Below are positions 10,595 to 20,200 of a stretch of DNA of 64,000 nt, piece after piece. The position numbers and the translations under genes are program-made. The stretch is taken from NCBI GenBank assembly GCA_948567375.1, contig OX419759.1, positions 50,992,593-51,056,592 of the forward strand, in the 5' to 3' direction. The notes beneath the pieces were generated by a model. It was not told where the DNA came from. It made no database searches and was given only the letters and a program-made list of their open reading frames with translations. The stretch's first letter is position 1. Every line of letters starts with the position of its first letter. The stretch is from Lunularia cruciata (lineage: Eukaryota; Streptophyta; Marchantiopsida; Lunulariales; Lunulariaceae).

Positions 10595-13500
10595 TCAACG
10601 ATGGTGGTCCGCATATTTTTTTTGGCAATTCTGAGCAACAAGGAGGTGAGACTTGGCTTGTTGGAGAGATTGGGATATAGTGGTCAAGAATGTGGAAGTA
10701 TGAGGAACTTGAGATGGAGGGGGAGCAAGATGAGAATCTGGAACAAGCGGATCTTGGCCAAAATTGAGAAAGAAAGGAGAGAATCCGGTGCTTGCCTGTT
10801 TGGAATTATTGTAGGCAAATTTGGCAGCGGCAAGACATTCATCCCAATTGGTATGGTGGACATTGACAAAGGCACGCAACATATCCTCTAATGTACGATT
10901 TGCACGTTTGGTTTGTCCATCAGTTTGAGGATGATAGGCCGTGGACAAAGCAAGCTTGGTGCCGAGTATCTGAAAGAGTGCTTGCCAAAACTTCCCGATA
11001 AAGTGAGGATCACGGTCCGAGATGAGTACGCGTGGCATTCCATGATGCTTGAAGATATTGTCAAAGTAGATTTGTGCTAAGGTGGGAGCATCCACGGTAT
11101 CACAGGTTGGTGCCAAGTGGATTTGCTTACTAAGCTTATCCACAAACACCACGATGGCGGTGTGTCCTTGTTTTGTCTTTGGCAAGGATGTGAAGAGATC
11201 CAAGCTCACATGCTCCCAACGAGCTGATGGAACGGTAAGCGGTTGAAGGAGTCCACCCGGCTTCTAGTTGTTGGCCTTGTTACGTTGGCAACTCTCACAC
11301 GATTGGACAAATTCTCAAACATCCTGTGTCATGTTAGGCCACCATCATTGACGTTGGAGGGTACCTAAGGTCTTGTCCACACCCATGTGAACAGCGATGG
11401 GTAAATCATGGGCTTCTTGAAGGTGCACAAGTCGAAGATCACCTTTGGCTGGAACATAGATCTGGTCCGTATGGAATAGAAGGCCTTCCTTGAAGGAGAA
11501 GGTGTTGTACTCCTTGTCACCTGTTGTTAGCCGACCATGTACCATTTGGAAGAAGGAATCTTGCCATAGAGCTAACCGAAACTCGTTATGAATCTTGGGA
11601 TCAATTGACACCGTCGTAATTGTTGCCGCAATGAGAGGAAGAGACTTCAAATCAGGTCGTCGTGATAGAACATCAGGGATGACATGGAACCAACCTGGTT
11701 TGTACTCAAGTTTGATGTCAAACAATTGGAGTTGCTCTTCCCATCGATGATGTCGACTCTTCATGTGCTCTAGGTGTAAGGTCTGCAACAATGACTTGTG
11801 ATCAATTCGCATGATCACTTGTTTCTCCAAGAGATAATGCCTCCGTACCTTGGTGGCATACACCATTGCAAGTTGTTCCCAATCTCGAGCAGAGTAATTT
11901 CTTTCAGCTATATTTAGTTGGCAAGACACAAAGGCAATAGGATGTAGTCCATCTGGAAATTCTTGTTGCAACACAATTCCAATTGCAAAGTTAGAAGCAT
12001 CAAAATCAACCACACAAGGTAGTTGAGGATCATATGGTTGAAGAATGGGTCTTGAAGACACCATATGCTTTAACTTCTGGAATGCTTCTTCATGCTTGGT
12101 GGTCCATTGGAAGCTCGAGTTCTTTCCCAAGAGGTCAGTCAATGGTGCAGCTACCTGAGCATAATAGTGGATGAACCGTCGGTAAAAACTGGCCAATCTA
12201 TTGAATGCTCGTACTTTGGTAGCATCCTTTGGGGTAGGCCAATCAGTAATGGCCTTGATCTTCTCTTCTTCTATCTTGATCTCCTCTGATGAGATCTTAT
12301 GACCCAAGAAGGTAACCTTCTTCTACCAAAAAGCACACTTTGACTTCTTGCAGTAAAATCTCCACTGTCGTAGTCGTCTTAGGACTTCTCACACATGATT
12401 CTTGTGTTCTGCCTCTGTCCTACTATAGATTAAGATATCATCTAAGAACACTACCACGGAATGATCCAATAGTCCTTCCAACACCCGATGCATCTGATCC
12501 ATGAAGACTGCTGGAGCATTAGTGAGTCCGAAAGGTAGAATTCTCCACTCAAAATGTCCATACCTTGTGTGAAAGGTAATCTTTTGCACGTCCTCTCCTT
12601 CAATAGGAATTTGCCAATAGCCGCTACAAAGATCTAGCTTGGAAAAGTAACATACTCCACTTAATTGACCAAGCAGGTCATCGATCCAAGGCAAGGAATA
12701 TGCATTCTTCACGGTTTGCTTATTGAGCCCACGGTAATCAATACAGAAACGAAGTCCTCCATCCTTCTTTAGAATAAATAGTACCGGTGCTCCACACGGA
12801 GAGGTACTATGTCGTATGAAATCCTTCTCCAACAACTCTGTAAGTGTTGTTTGCAACTCCTCCAACTCCTTTGGTGGGAGCCGATAGATTGGTCTACTCA
12901 CTAGAGTACTCCTTGGCAATAACTCGATCTTGAAGGGCATACCTTGATCAGAGGGTAATCCCTTTGGCAGATCATCCGGAAACACATATGCAAACTCCTA
13001 AACTATCCAATCAACCGTTGCTTGATGCGGCACCTGGCCCTCCTCAGATTGTTCTTGTGCAATCGGCTTGATCTACACCACGAATACAGACTTATCTTCC
13101 TCCAAAGCTTGCTCTATGGCTGCTTCATTAACAAACTTCCCTTCTAGGGACTCATCTCTCTTCCAAGCTTGCTCCATGGTTGCCTTCTTGGCAAACTTCC
13201 CATCTTGGGACTCATCTCCCTTCCAGATTTGCTCTATGGCTACCTTCTCAACAAACTTCCCATTTTGGGATTGACTATTCTTAGGTGTCTTACTCAGAGG
13301 TGTCAGACAACCTAATCGGAAATTCCTACCTTGGTGTTGTACTTGAATTTGAAGTCGGGTCCAATCGAATTGAACCTTATGACGTTCAAGCCAAGGTAGA
13401 CCCAGAATGATATCATAGTGTAGAGGTGCCACTACAAACCTCATACACTCCAAATACTCCTTCCCAATCTTGAAGGTAACAGGATGTAAGGTGCGGAATG

Positions 13501-13708
13501 CAGAACTTTTTCTACCATCCGCCATCATCAAACTACTTCCAATCACTGGCTTGATAGGAATATCCAATTCCTTTGCTACTTGCATAGATATGCAATTCTC
13601 TGAACTTCTAGAATCAACCAAAATCCTACAACCCCGATTAGATATCATACCTTGCAAGTGAAGCAAACTTGCATAGGTCGAGCCTTCAATCCCATTGGAA
13701 CTAATCAA
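10595..13708 (-). pseudogene. pol: protease, reverse transcriptase, RNase H, integrase (element 1)
   Basis: One reading frame spans the region but is interrupted by several stop codons (for example near 13073, 12387 and 11345). In order on the minus strand: an aspartic protease with LVDSRSS where D-S/T-G is expected (Gly to Arg, so probably inactive) and LGLPWL downstream; reverse transcriptase with [18 protein letters not shown] and VFLDDIL (12389-12985); RNase H with the hallmark region VDFDASNFAIG and a C-terminal DVLSRRPD (11345-12307); an integrase zinc finger in which a C-x2-C survives next to a stop; and an integrase core with SLDLFTSLP, DRDPHF and YHPQTDGQT (10595-11209). Motif order and sequences are those of plant Ty3/gypsy chromoviruses. 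The copy is nonfunctional through stops, although all domains remain recognisable. Confidence 0.94.
13075..13275 (-). repeat. Three 60-bp in-frame repeats between protease and RT
   Basis: Three imperfect 20-residue repeats follow the protease. Each has a GKF(V/A)-(E/K/N)(K/E)A-x-(I/M)EQ core and a D/E-rich end (KGDES, KRDES, EEDKS). The repeats are in frame and lie in the linker between protease and reverse transcriptase, a part of pol that usually tolerates length change. Most likely a local tandem expansion. Confidence 0.85.
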
Positions 13709-13734
13709 GCTCCCAATAGGCGGCTCGAAATCTC

Positions 13735-14633
13735 CTACTGGGATTCTTCATTTCCCTGATCATTCTGTTCCACAAACTCCATCTGGGCAACTTGTCGAGG
13801 TTGCACATTCCTAAGTGAGCATTCAGCAATGTGATGTCCAACTTGGAAACAATAAAAGCAACCTCCATTTTGTCGTGATCTTTCTCTATCTATTGTGCCA
13901 AGTGGTCTTGGTTGGATAGCATCACTCTCCATTGGTACCGGTTCTTCCACTCGTGGTACTGGTAGGTTTTGTGTAGGTCGAGGTCGAGACCAAGTTGTCG
14001 CAACTAACGAATCAAAACGCTCAGCCAATTGCATGGCTTCTTCTACGTTCTGTGGCTCTTGCATGGTCACCTCCAATCTGGTTTATGACTTCAATCCTTG
14101 CACAAATCGATCCAGAACTTCACCTTCTTGGATATCTGGAATTTGCATGATGATATTCTAAAATTGTGTGATGTAGCTTCTCATTGAGCCAATCTGCCTC
14201 AACTCCGCCAATTTATCTCGTGCAGCTCGGGTGGCATTTATAGTTTGAAATCGACCAAGTATTGCATCCTTGAATTCTGCCCATGTCAAAATCGGTGTAA
14301 CAATTTGTGGTTCAGCTCTTTCTACTCGGAATCGCCACCAAAGTTTTGCCACGCCATCCAACTAGCTAGAAGCCAAGAGAATTTGTTTCCACTCATCTTG
14401 AAGATTGGTGGCTTCAAAGTAACGTTCACAGTCAAACACAAAATTCTCCACTGTGCTTGGAAGATTCTTGCCTTCAAACACCTTGGGTTCAGAAATCAAA
14501 TGCGATCTTCTCCATCTCGAACTGGCGCTCTGTCTATCTATTCTTGTCGTTGCTGGTCTCGTTCATCCAACAATCGAGTAAGATGCTCAATTTGTTGTTG
14601 CATTGCAAGGATAACATCCGGTATTGCCGCCAT
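13735..14633 (-). pseudogene. gag polyprotein (element 1)
   Basis: The minus strand starts at an ATG at 14631-14633 with AAIPDVILAMQQQIEHLTRL, a coiled-coil-like N terminus typical of plant gypsy gag. The capsid-like core follows at 14158-14361 (GVAKLWWRF, WAEFKDAILGRF), then the nucleocapsid zinc knuckle CFYCFQVGHHIAEC (CCHC, C-x2-C-x4-H-x4-C) within 13735-14076. At least one frameshift separates the start from the core, and two or more stops break the core from the knuckle. The product would package element RNA into virus-like particles if intact; this copy cannot make it. Confidence 0.9.
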
Positions 14634-14891
14634 CACTACCACTCTATTCCACTACCCTCAATTTATCTAGTTGATTAACACATAGATACAACACGTCCAC
14701 TATTCTCCATAAGTTACAACTGGAAGTATCAAGGGTTCTTCTGACACGGTGATCATATGTAGAAAATCTTGCCCAAAGCATGAGGTGATGAATTGTGTGA
14801 AACGATGCTTTGGTAATATCTGGACATGAAAGTCCCAATGGTTTGGCAGAAGTGGATTTGGTGGTCCATAAATTCCATCCATCCCATTCCT

Positions 14892-14903
14892 GCTCTGATA
14901 CCA
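14892..14903 (-). other. Primer-binding site for initiator tRNA-Met
   Basis: TGGTATCAGAGC on the minus strand lies one base inside the 5' LTR and matches the complement of the plant initiator tRNA-Met 3' end, the usual primer for plant Ty3/gypsy reverse transcription. The position fixes the inner edge of the 5' LTR and the element's orientation. Confidence 0.96.
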
Positions 14904-15008
14904 ATGTAAAAGACCGAATCCGAGGAGAGAAATAGGAGAATGGAAACTCACATTGGGACACTCGAATGAGGGAAAACTCCAAATGCCTAGCATGAGCTTT
15001 GGCTTTGG

Positions 15009-15016
15009 TATTTATA
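15009..15016 (-). promoter_or_regulatory. TATA box of the 5' LTR
   Basis: TATAAATA on the minus strand, a perfect plant TATA box, about 20-30 bp downstream of the nearest GAAGCTTC module and about 100 bp before the LTR end. Transcription would be expected to begin near 14975-14985. Confidence 0.8.
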
Positions 15017-15040
15017 AGTAGCATACAAGGCCCTTGAGAA

Positions 15041-15240
15041 GCTTCTCAAGAAGCTTCCTCAAGCCGCTTTCTTAGAGTGCAAGCCAAGTTAACTAGAAAG
15101 CTTCTCAAGAAGCTTCCTTCTAGAAGCCGCCTACTTGGCGTGCAAGCTAAGCTAGTTGGAAGCTTCTAGAAGCTTCATTCTAGAAGCTACTTACTTAAGG
15201 TGCAAGCTAAGCTAACCGGGAAGCTTCCCAAGAAGCTTCC
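15041..15240 (-). promoter_or_regulatory. Heat-shock-element cluster in the 5' LTR U3
   Basis: The U3 half repeats GAAGCTTC-type inverted GAA/TTC units, with a perfect four-unit site, GAAGCTTCTAGAAGCTTC, at 15159-15176 followed by TTCTAGAAGC. In plants such arrays are bound by heat-shock transcription factors, and the copia element ONSEN of Arabidopsis is the known precedent for an LTR driven this way. The function here is inferred. Confidence 0.75.
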
Positions 15241-15330
15241 TAGATACTTCGGAAATATTCTAGGCTAATTTGTCTTATGTGTTACTTCGTGAGCCTTACT
15301 GACTTCGTCGCTAAACTCCATATTGTTATA

Positions 15331-15335
15331 GGTAC
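15331..15335. repeat. Target-site duplication GGTAC (right)
   Basis: An exact copy of 9713-9717 directly outside the 5' LTR. It restores the reading frame of the interrupted LINE-like remnant when the chromovirus is mentally removed. Confidence 0.95.
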
Positions 15336-16330
15336 CCCTTGACGCCTAACATGATAAGCTCTCGCGCACTCCTTGACAAATGTGTCAAATGCGTGTCCAT
15401 TGTTCCATATAACTCCAAGGCTAGAGACAAAGAGGTGACCTCGCTGCATGCCTCTATACTTGGAGACCTTGCGACTTGCTGCTGCACTCGCCGCCCATCC
15501 AAGGGGATGGGTAATCACTCCCTCCAAAACTGTATCCCACGTAGGGTTCATAACCACAACATCTGCTACTATCACCTGATCATCTCGGACCAAGTATAAG
15601 TCTACCCTGACACGTGTTGTCTGCAAAGCATACGAACGCTCCCTCCAAGCCTAATATCCACTCTCTCGTGCCATAACAAACACTATGTCCCTAATGGCAT
15701 CATGGGTAGCTATCCTCTGTCCTCCAAAAGGACATCGTGTCATGTGGACCTGTGGTGCATCTAGTGTAGAACTACACTCACAAGTGAGTAATGAAGATGC
15801 AGATGGGTGGACCAAACCTAGACAAAACCCCATCGCTATAGAGAAAGTAGCTAGTGCGAGTTGGAATGCCCTAATGCACGATCGAGCTAAGATCCAAGAG
15901 CCTGCACCCTTGCCGGATCAAGAGCAAAGATGTGCTCTAGTAGCCTGAGGAATGGACGAGTGGACTAAGAGAGAATGTAGCGTATGCTCACATTGTCGCT
16001 CCATCAAGGAAGACTGTAAATCTCTAGTCCAATCTGACGATAGTGAAGCAAAAGGTGGAAAATCCTCTCGTGCTCATGGAGATAGACTATCTCTCGTCTG
16101 CCGCAATAACACCTGAAGAGAAAAGGTCCCTCCACCTCTGTCACATAAGTCTCCAAAACCGGTCTATCAACAACCGCAAAACAAGATGAAAGTAGGGGTG
16201 CCGAGAGAGCACAACTACCCAAAAACGCTAGAGGCGTCGTCTCCTCTATAAATAGCAAGCTAACCACACCACATGAGATTGGCAGAGCCGTCTGTCTACG
16301 TGCCAAATCACACACTCAAAAGTCACATAT
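15331..16330 (-). pseudogene. LINE-like reverse transcriptase C-terminal part, interrupted
   Basis: The minus strand encodes, in order, a post-RT segment (LARRQTALPIS, then TTPLAFLGSCAL, 16004-16330), a degraded stretch (LEHIFALDPARVQALGS, about 15890-15950), a Cys/His cluster CEC...QVHMTRCPFGGQRIATHD (15690-15790), then after one in-frame stop TTRVRVDLYLVRDD...VADVVVMNPT and RKVSKYRGM (15400-15626). The first segments resemble the region after the RT domain of non-LTR elements. The C-x-C...H-x3-C cluster followed by R-V-D...D...K resembles the restriction-like endonuclease of R2- or Dualen-type LINEs rather than the usual L1/RTE plan. The family call is an inference. It is a pseudogene, split by the chromovirus; the rest is at 9415-9712. 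Confidence 0.65.
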
Positions 16331-16620
16331 TCAAGAGTCACTAGTCCAATAATATCACCAAAGATTCATATAATCCTCCTATCAAATGCTCTCATACGTG
16401 ATAAGAAGGACCGTGAGGGGGAACTATACGGTTGAGGTAAGATGGTCGCCCAACAATACTGGCAGAAAATATACCAAATACCACCTAAGGTTCTCCTAGT
16501 AATGGAAGGTCATACACATGGAGAGAGGGGAGTCCACACAAGAACAGTAGGAGATAGATGAGAGTTCAAGTCCCACTAAATGTCAAATGCACTTAGACTT
16601 GTGCACATCTGATGGGACTT

Positions 16621-16738
16621 GACTCGAAGGTACATGCGTTTGTGTTTCTCGTTCATTGGTTTTTACCTGTTACTGTTGATTCGAAGGTACATGCGTTTGT
16701 GTTTCTGGTTCATTGTTTTTTACCTGTTACTGTTGATG
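16621..16738. repeat. 57-bp tandem duplication
   Basis: Two units starting at 16624 and 16681 share TCGAAGGTACATGCGTTTG and the following T-rich sequence with three or four differences. The period is a multiple of three, so both copies stay open in the same frame, but no family is recognised and I do not call a gene. Confidence 0.9.
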
Positions 16739-16739
16739 G

Positions 16740-19700
16740 ATGCAACCACCATGAATGGAAAATTAATTCGTCCGAATCTCGAAAAGCAGAAGCGATATCG
16801 ACGTGGTCAGGGTCTGCAATTCTGAATTCGCCTCACATACAGTGGACATATAACTCAGGATAGAACTGAGAGTTATCCGGTTGTGACGGAATGACAAAAA
16901 TTGTTTCGATTGCCCGCAGATTGCGTATTGCAATTGACTGGTTCTTCGTATTTGATTAAGTTTTTGTCTTCTGGCAGCTCTTCCCGTTTCTATTTATTCC
17001 AAAATACTTCCCAAGATAGGTGAATGAATGATAAAATAGATATTATTACCCGTAGGTTGCGTGCGGCAATTGACTTATTTGAGTGCCTGCTTATGTTCTT
17101 GTGTCCTGATAATTCTCCCCTCTTTATTCAACAGACTGAATGTCGATATCATTGGTAGTCGAATTTCGCATTTCCAGAGATGGTTCCATGATGGAAATAT
17201 CGTCTCGCAGACATATTGCCAAACTGTAGAAGTTTACGTACGTTTAACTTTCTCATGTTATTTGTAGCTTCGAGAAGTGTATGTTTCCGAATTACCATCC
17301 AATCTATGTTCCACATAAGTTACTGTAATGGATAAAGAGTCAGAATCTGACAATTCAATCTGCATCTGTATGTCAAGCACATACAATAGTCGAGACCCTA
17401 TTACGAAGAAGCAACTTTGTCAGTCATACTGTAGAAGTACTTGAAAAAACATTCATATGTCAGTTGGTGTGTGATGATCTTGTAGCTTGAACTTCTACTC
17501 TAGTGAAACTCAACACTGGCAAGAACAAACTAGACTGTCGATTTTTGCCTGTAGGATCTTTGGTCCATCACATCCACAGTAGATAGCTTTTCCATCGTTA
17601 TCATGAGGCAAATTTAAATGTAGCATAGCACCTATGCGTCAAGAAGGCCGCAGTGTGGGCATCCACATACGAGTTTATCTGGATTAGGTCCTTGAATGCA
17701 CCGTCTATTAGTGAATCGTGGGATTTTCAATCTACACTAGAAGAGAAGATTTCGGTGAAGAACGATGAATAAATGTGAAAATACACTTGTCGTTCTGCAA
17801 AGATAGACTTGCACAGAAAATCTTCCATCACTTCCTTCCTCTCGTCCAAAAGCCATTACTATCATGTACGCATAAGCTATGCTGGAAAACATTTTATCCA
17901 ACTAAAGAACCCAATTGGCGAGTTTCTGGAGTAACATTTGTGAATGACTTTCCCATCGTTTGACTATACTTCATGCCTCTTATGTCTGCTTATGAGTGTC
18001 GTTTCCGTGCCACCTCTAACATTCTTCCTTATGAGGCAAAAAGGCGACCGCTTAGGAAAAATGAAGGATGGGAAGACCCCATCAAGCCGTACAAGGGAGA
18101 GACTAAAAAAGGTAACATGGGGCTAAGCCCCTTATGAAGGAGGTTACATGTGAAGCGATAGAAACGAGGAAAGTAACTCAAATTCATCCGAACTCCGAAT
18201 GAAGGAGTTTAAGAAGGTAAATAACTAATCCAACATACGATACGAAAAGGATCATCAAGTGTAGTGAGACTCGAAAGCTTTTTCAACATTTGACACTAGG
18301 AACGTCAACGAGGTATGAAAGCTTTCAATTAATACACTTCTCCTTCTACACAATCAGGGGCCATTTGTATATTTAACATCGGTTCCCCGAGCACTGAAGC
18401 TCACCGGGGAACATATTAATTTATTTGCTCTCTCCAGATCAGATCATGTGCTCCACACTGACTCCACAACCGCCCAGGAAGATCTTCCCTCAGAGAACAT
18501 TGGACACCTGCAATATATGATTGCAAACAGCAGGGACAGAAAAATTAAGTTTCGGTGCAAGTTGACAAGCAGTCCCACAATTGGAACACGTCAAACGACA
18601 CTAAGAAGAAAGCCATACGGTACGGTTGAATTTGCTAATCAACTTCATCTATTGAATCTAAGCTTTGACCTTTACGTAAACTAATCACACACCAGATTCA
18701 CCTAATCACTAAATAAGCAGTAGCTTGGTGGCGAGTAAATGACCAATTTGCATTCTAGTTCTAACAGAACAGCACCGTCACAATCAGCTCCATCACTTCA
18801 TCACACTTTGTTGTGATCCATCACTTGAAAGGATCGACAAATTTCAAGTTGCACCCACTGATGCGCTGACAAACATCCACTGAGACGGAACCATGAATCT
18901 ACACACAATACAAACCTGACAAGAATATGCTGCGAGAAGAATTTATAGAGGTAAAAAGCGTTTTGTCTTCGAATCCTCATTGATCTCACTGCATGGACCT
19001 GTGTTCCAATAAAGTCCAGACGAAGGTTGCGATATTTTCAAGTTAGAATCTGCAGGTGTAACCGTCGATCGGATCTCCATCCCTGGTATATTCAGTCATG
19101 CTGGTGACATGCACTACCGAGTACAGTCTTTAACTTGGACTTGGACTATGACCCTACAGGTCCGCTCTTTAAAGTTCTGATACCTTACTGGTTTTGAGAT
19201 GACCGGGTTGTGGAAGGAGTAGAAACCGGTTTGGTTCCAAACTACTGTAGGTGTTAGCTTTTTCCTGCAGCAGCGGATCGGGGTCTTAGTCATTATTTGT
19301 AATTATGTACCAGAGTTAAGAAACTTTTAAACATCTAAGTAATAGATATGTATTGAAATGAAGTTATGAAGTACTCAATTGACGACAAGAGATATTTCAA
19401 GGTGGTGTGAAGATGACCAGGAAGAGGGCATACCGGGGAATCCGATATTGCCCAAAACTATGTCGTTGATTTATCCTACAGCAGGCCGAGCGCGTCGCTC
19501 TCAACAAGAAAATGATCGTTAGTTAATAGATACAGTACTGAGTTGAGGTTATGCAATCGTTAATGGAAGGGAAGAAGAAGGATATTAAGTCCTTTAGTGG
19601 TTTTGAAAACCCGCAATTTCTCCAGACTAGGTGGTACAAGGTAATCTTCAACGGTAACTCTCTCGATTCGCTACAAGGAGGCCCACTGTAAGTACTTTTT

Positions 19701-20200
19701 CTGCTGTTTGCAGTTATGTGGAGAGTGGTTTCTGCTTTCTAGTCGAAGCAACTGTAGTGGTTCTGAGATGACCGGGTCGGGCAAGGAGGAGAACCGGGTT
19801 TTATGCTCCGTGAATCTGTAAGATGCAAACTCTGTTACTGGTCAGGGGAGGGTCTTGTAAGAAAAACTGTTACTCTACGGTCCTTGAACTTGGGAAAACC
19901 ATTTATTCCCCTCACGTTAGTCGAGACTATCCGGTAAAGGCTACAGGGAGAAGCCGGGAGGAGATGGATCCTCCAGTTTGTCCTGGAATACTATACTGGC
20001 AAATGGCAAATGACAAATGATTTACGGAAGAGGCGCCCCAAGTTTGGGCCCAAAGTGGCAGGGATCTGGTGAAGTTGCCAACTTTGGGGGAATAGTAGGC
20101 GGAGCAGCCCAACCCTGTCCCGCCTCCGAGTGGAGAAGGGGTTCACTGTAGTTTGGGGAGAAGTGCTCACCAGATCTAGCAGCGAGGTGACAAAGGGGAT
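16740..20200. other. No confident gene
   Basis: Unrecognised intergenic sequence with only short open frames. It contains one LINE-like tail fragment (18037-18150) and a diverged dispersed pair at about 19190-19233 and 19757-19800, both carrying GAGATGACCGGGT and a following GGA-GGAG-rich stretch. Confidence 0.5.
18037..18150 (-). repeat. LINE-like 3' tail fragment, copy 4
   Basis: On the minus strand this ends ...GGGGTCTTCCCATCCTTCAT, TTTTCC, TAAGCGGTCGCCTTTTT. Upstream of that it carries TCTCTCCCTTGTACGGCTTG and a block containing GGGGCTTAGCCCCATGTTACC. It aligns with 9415-9510 for about 100 bp, the longest shared tail in the window. A 5'-truncated copy. Confidence 0.75.

Larger units (their letters stand above)
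9718..15330 (-). mobile_element. Ty3/gypsy chromovirus LTR retrotransposon, full-length, decayed
   Basis: A complete 5613-bp element in minus orientation: 5' LTR 14905-15330, primer site 14892-14903, gag, protease, reverse transcriptase, RNase H, integrase, chromodomain, polypurine tract 10143-10151, 3' LTR 9718-10142, and a perfect 5-bp flanking duplication. Integrase lies after RT, as in Ty3/gypsy, and the C-terminal chromodomain places it among chromoviruses. I count roughly 19 differences between the two ~426-bp LTRs (about 95-96% identity), so the insertion is not recent. Pol stays in one frame but carries several stops, and gag and the chromodomain are frameshifted, so it cannot move by itself. 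It landed inside a LINE-like reverse transcriptase relic. Two related copies occur at 34018-42618 and 60614-64000. Confidence 0.97.
14905..15330 (-). repeat. 5' LTR of the chromovirus (element 1)
   Basis: A 426-bp partner of 9718-10142. Its outer end has changed from TG to TA. It carries the four-unit heat-shock site at 15159-15176, further GAAGCTTC modules near 15041, 15109 and 15232, and a TATA box at 15009-15016. It lacks the intact three-unit TTCCGGAATATTC of the 3' LTR (here TTCGGAAATATTC). This is the LTR that would drive transcription of the element. Confidence 0.96.
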
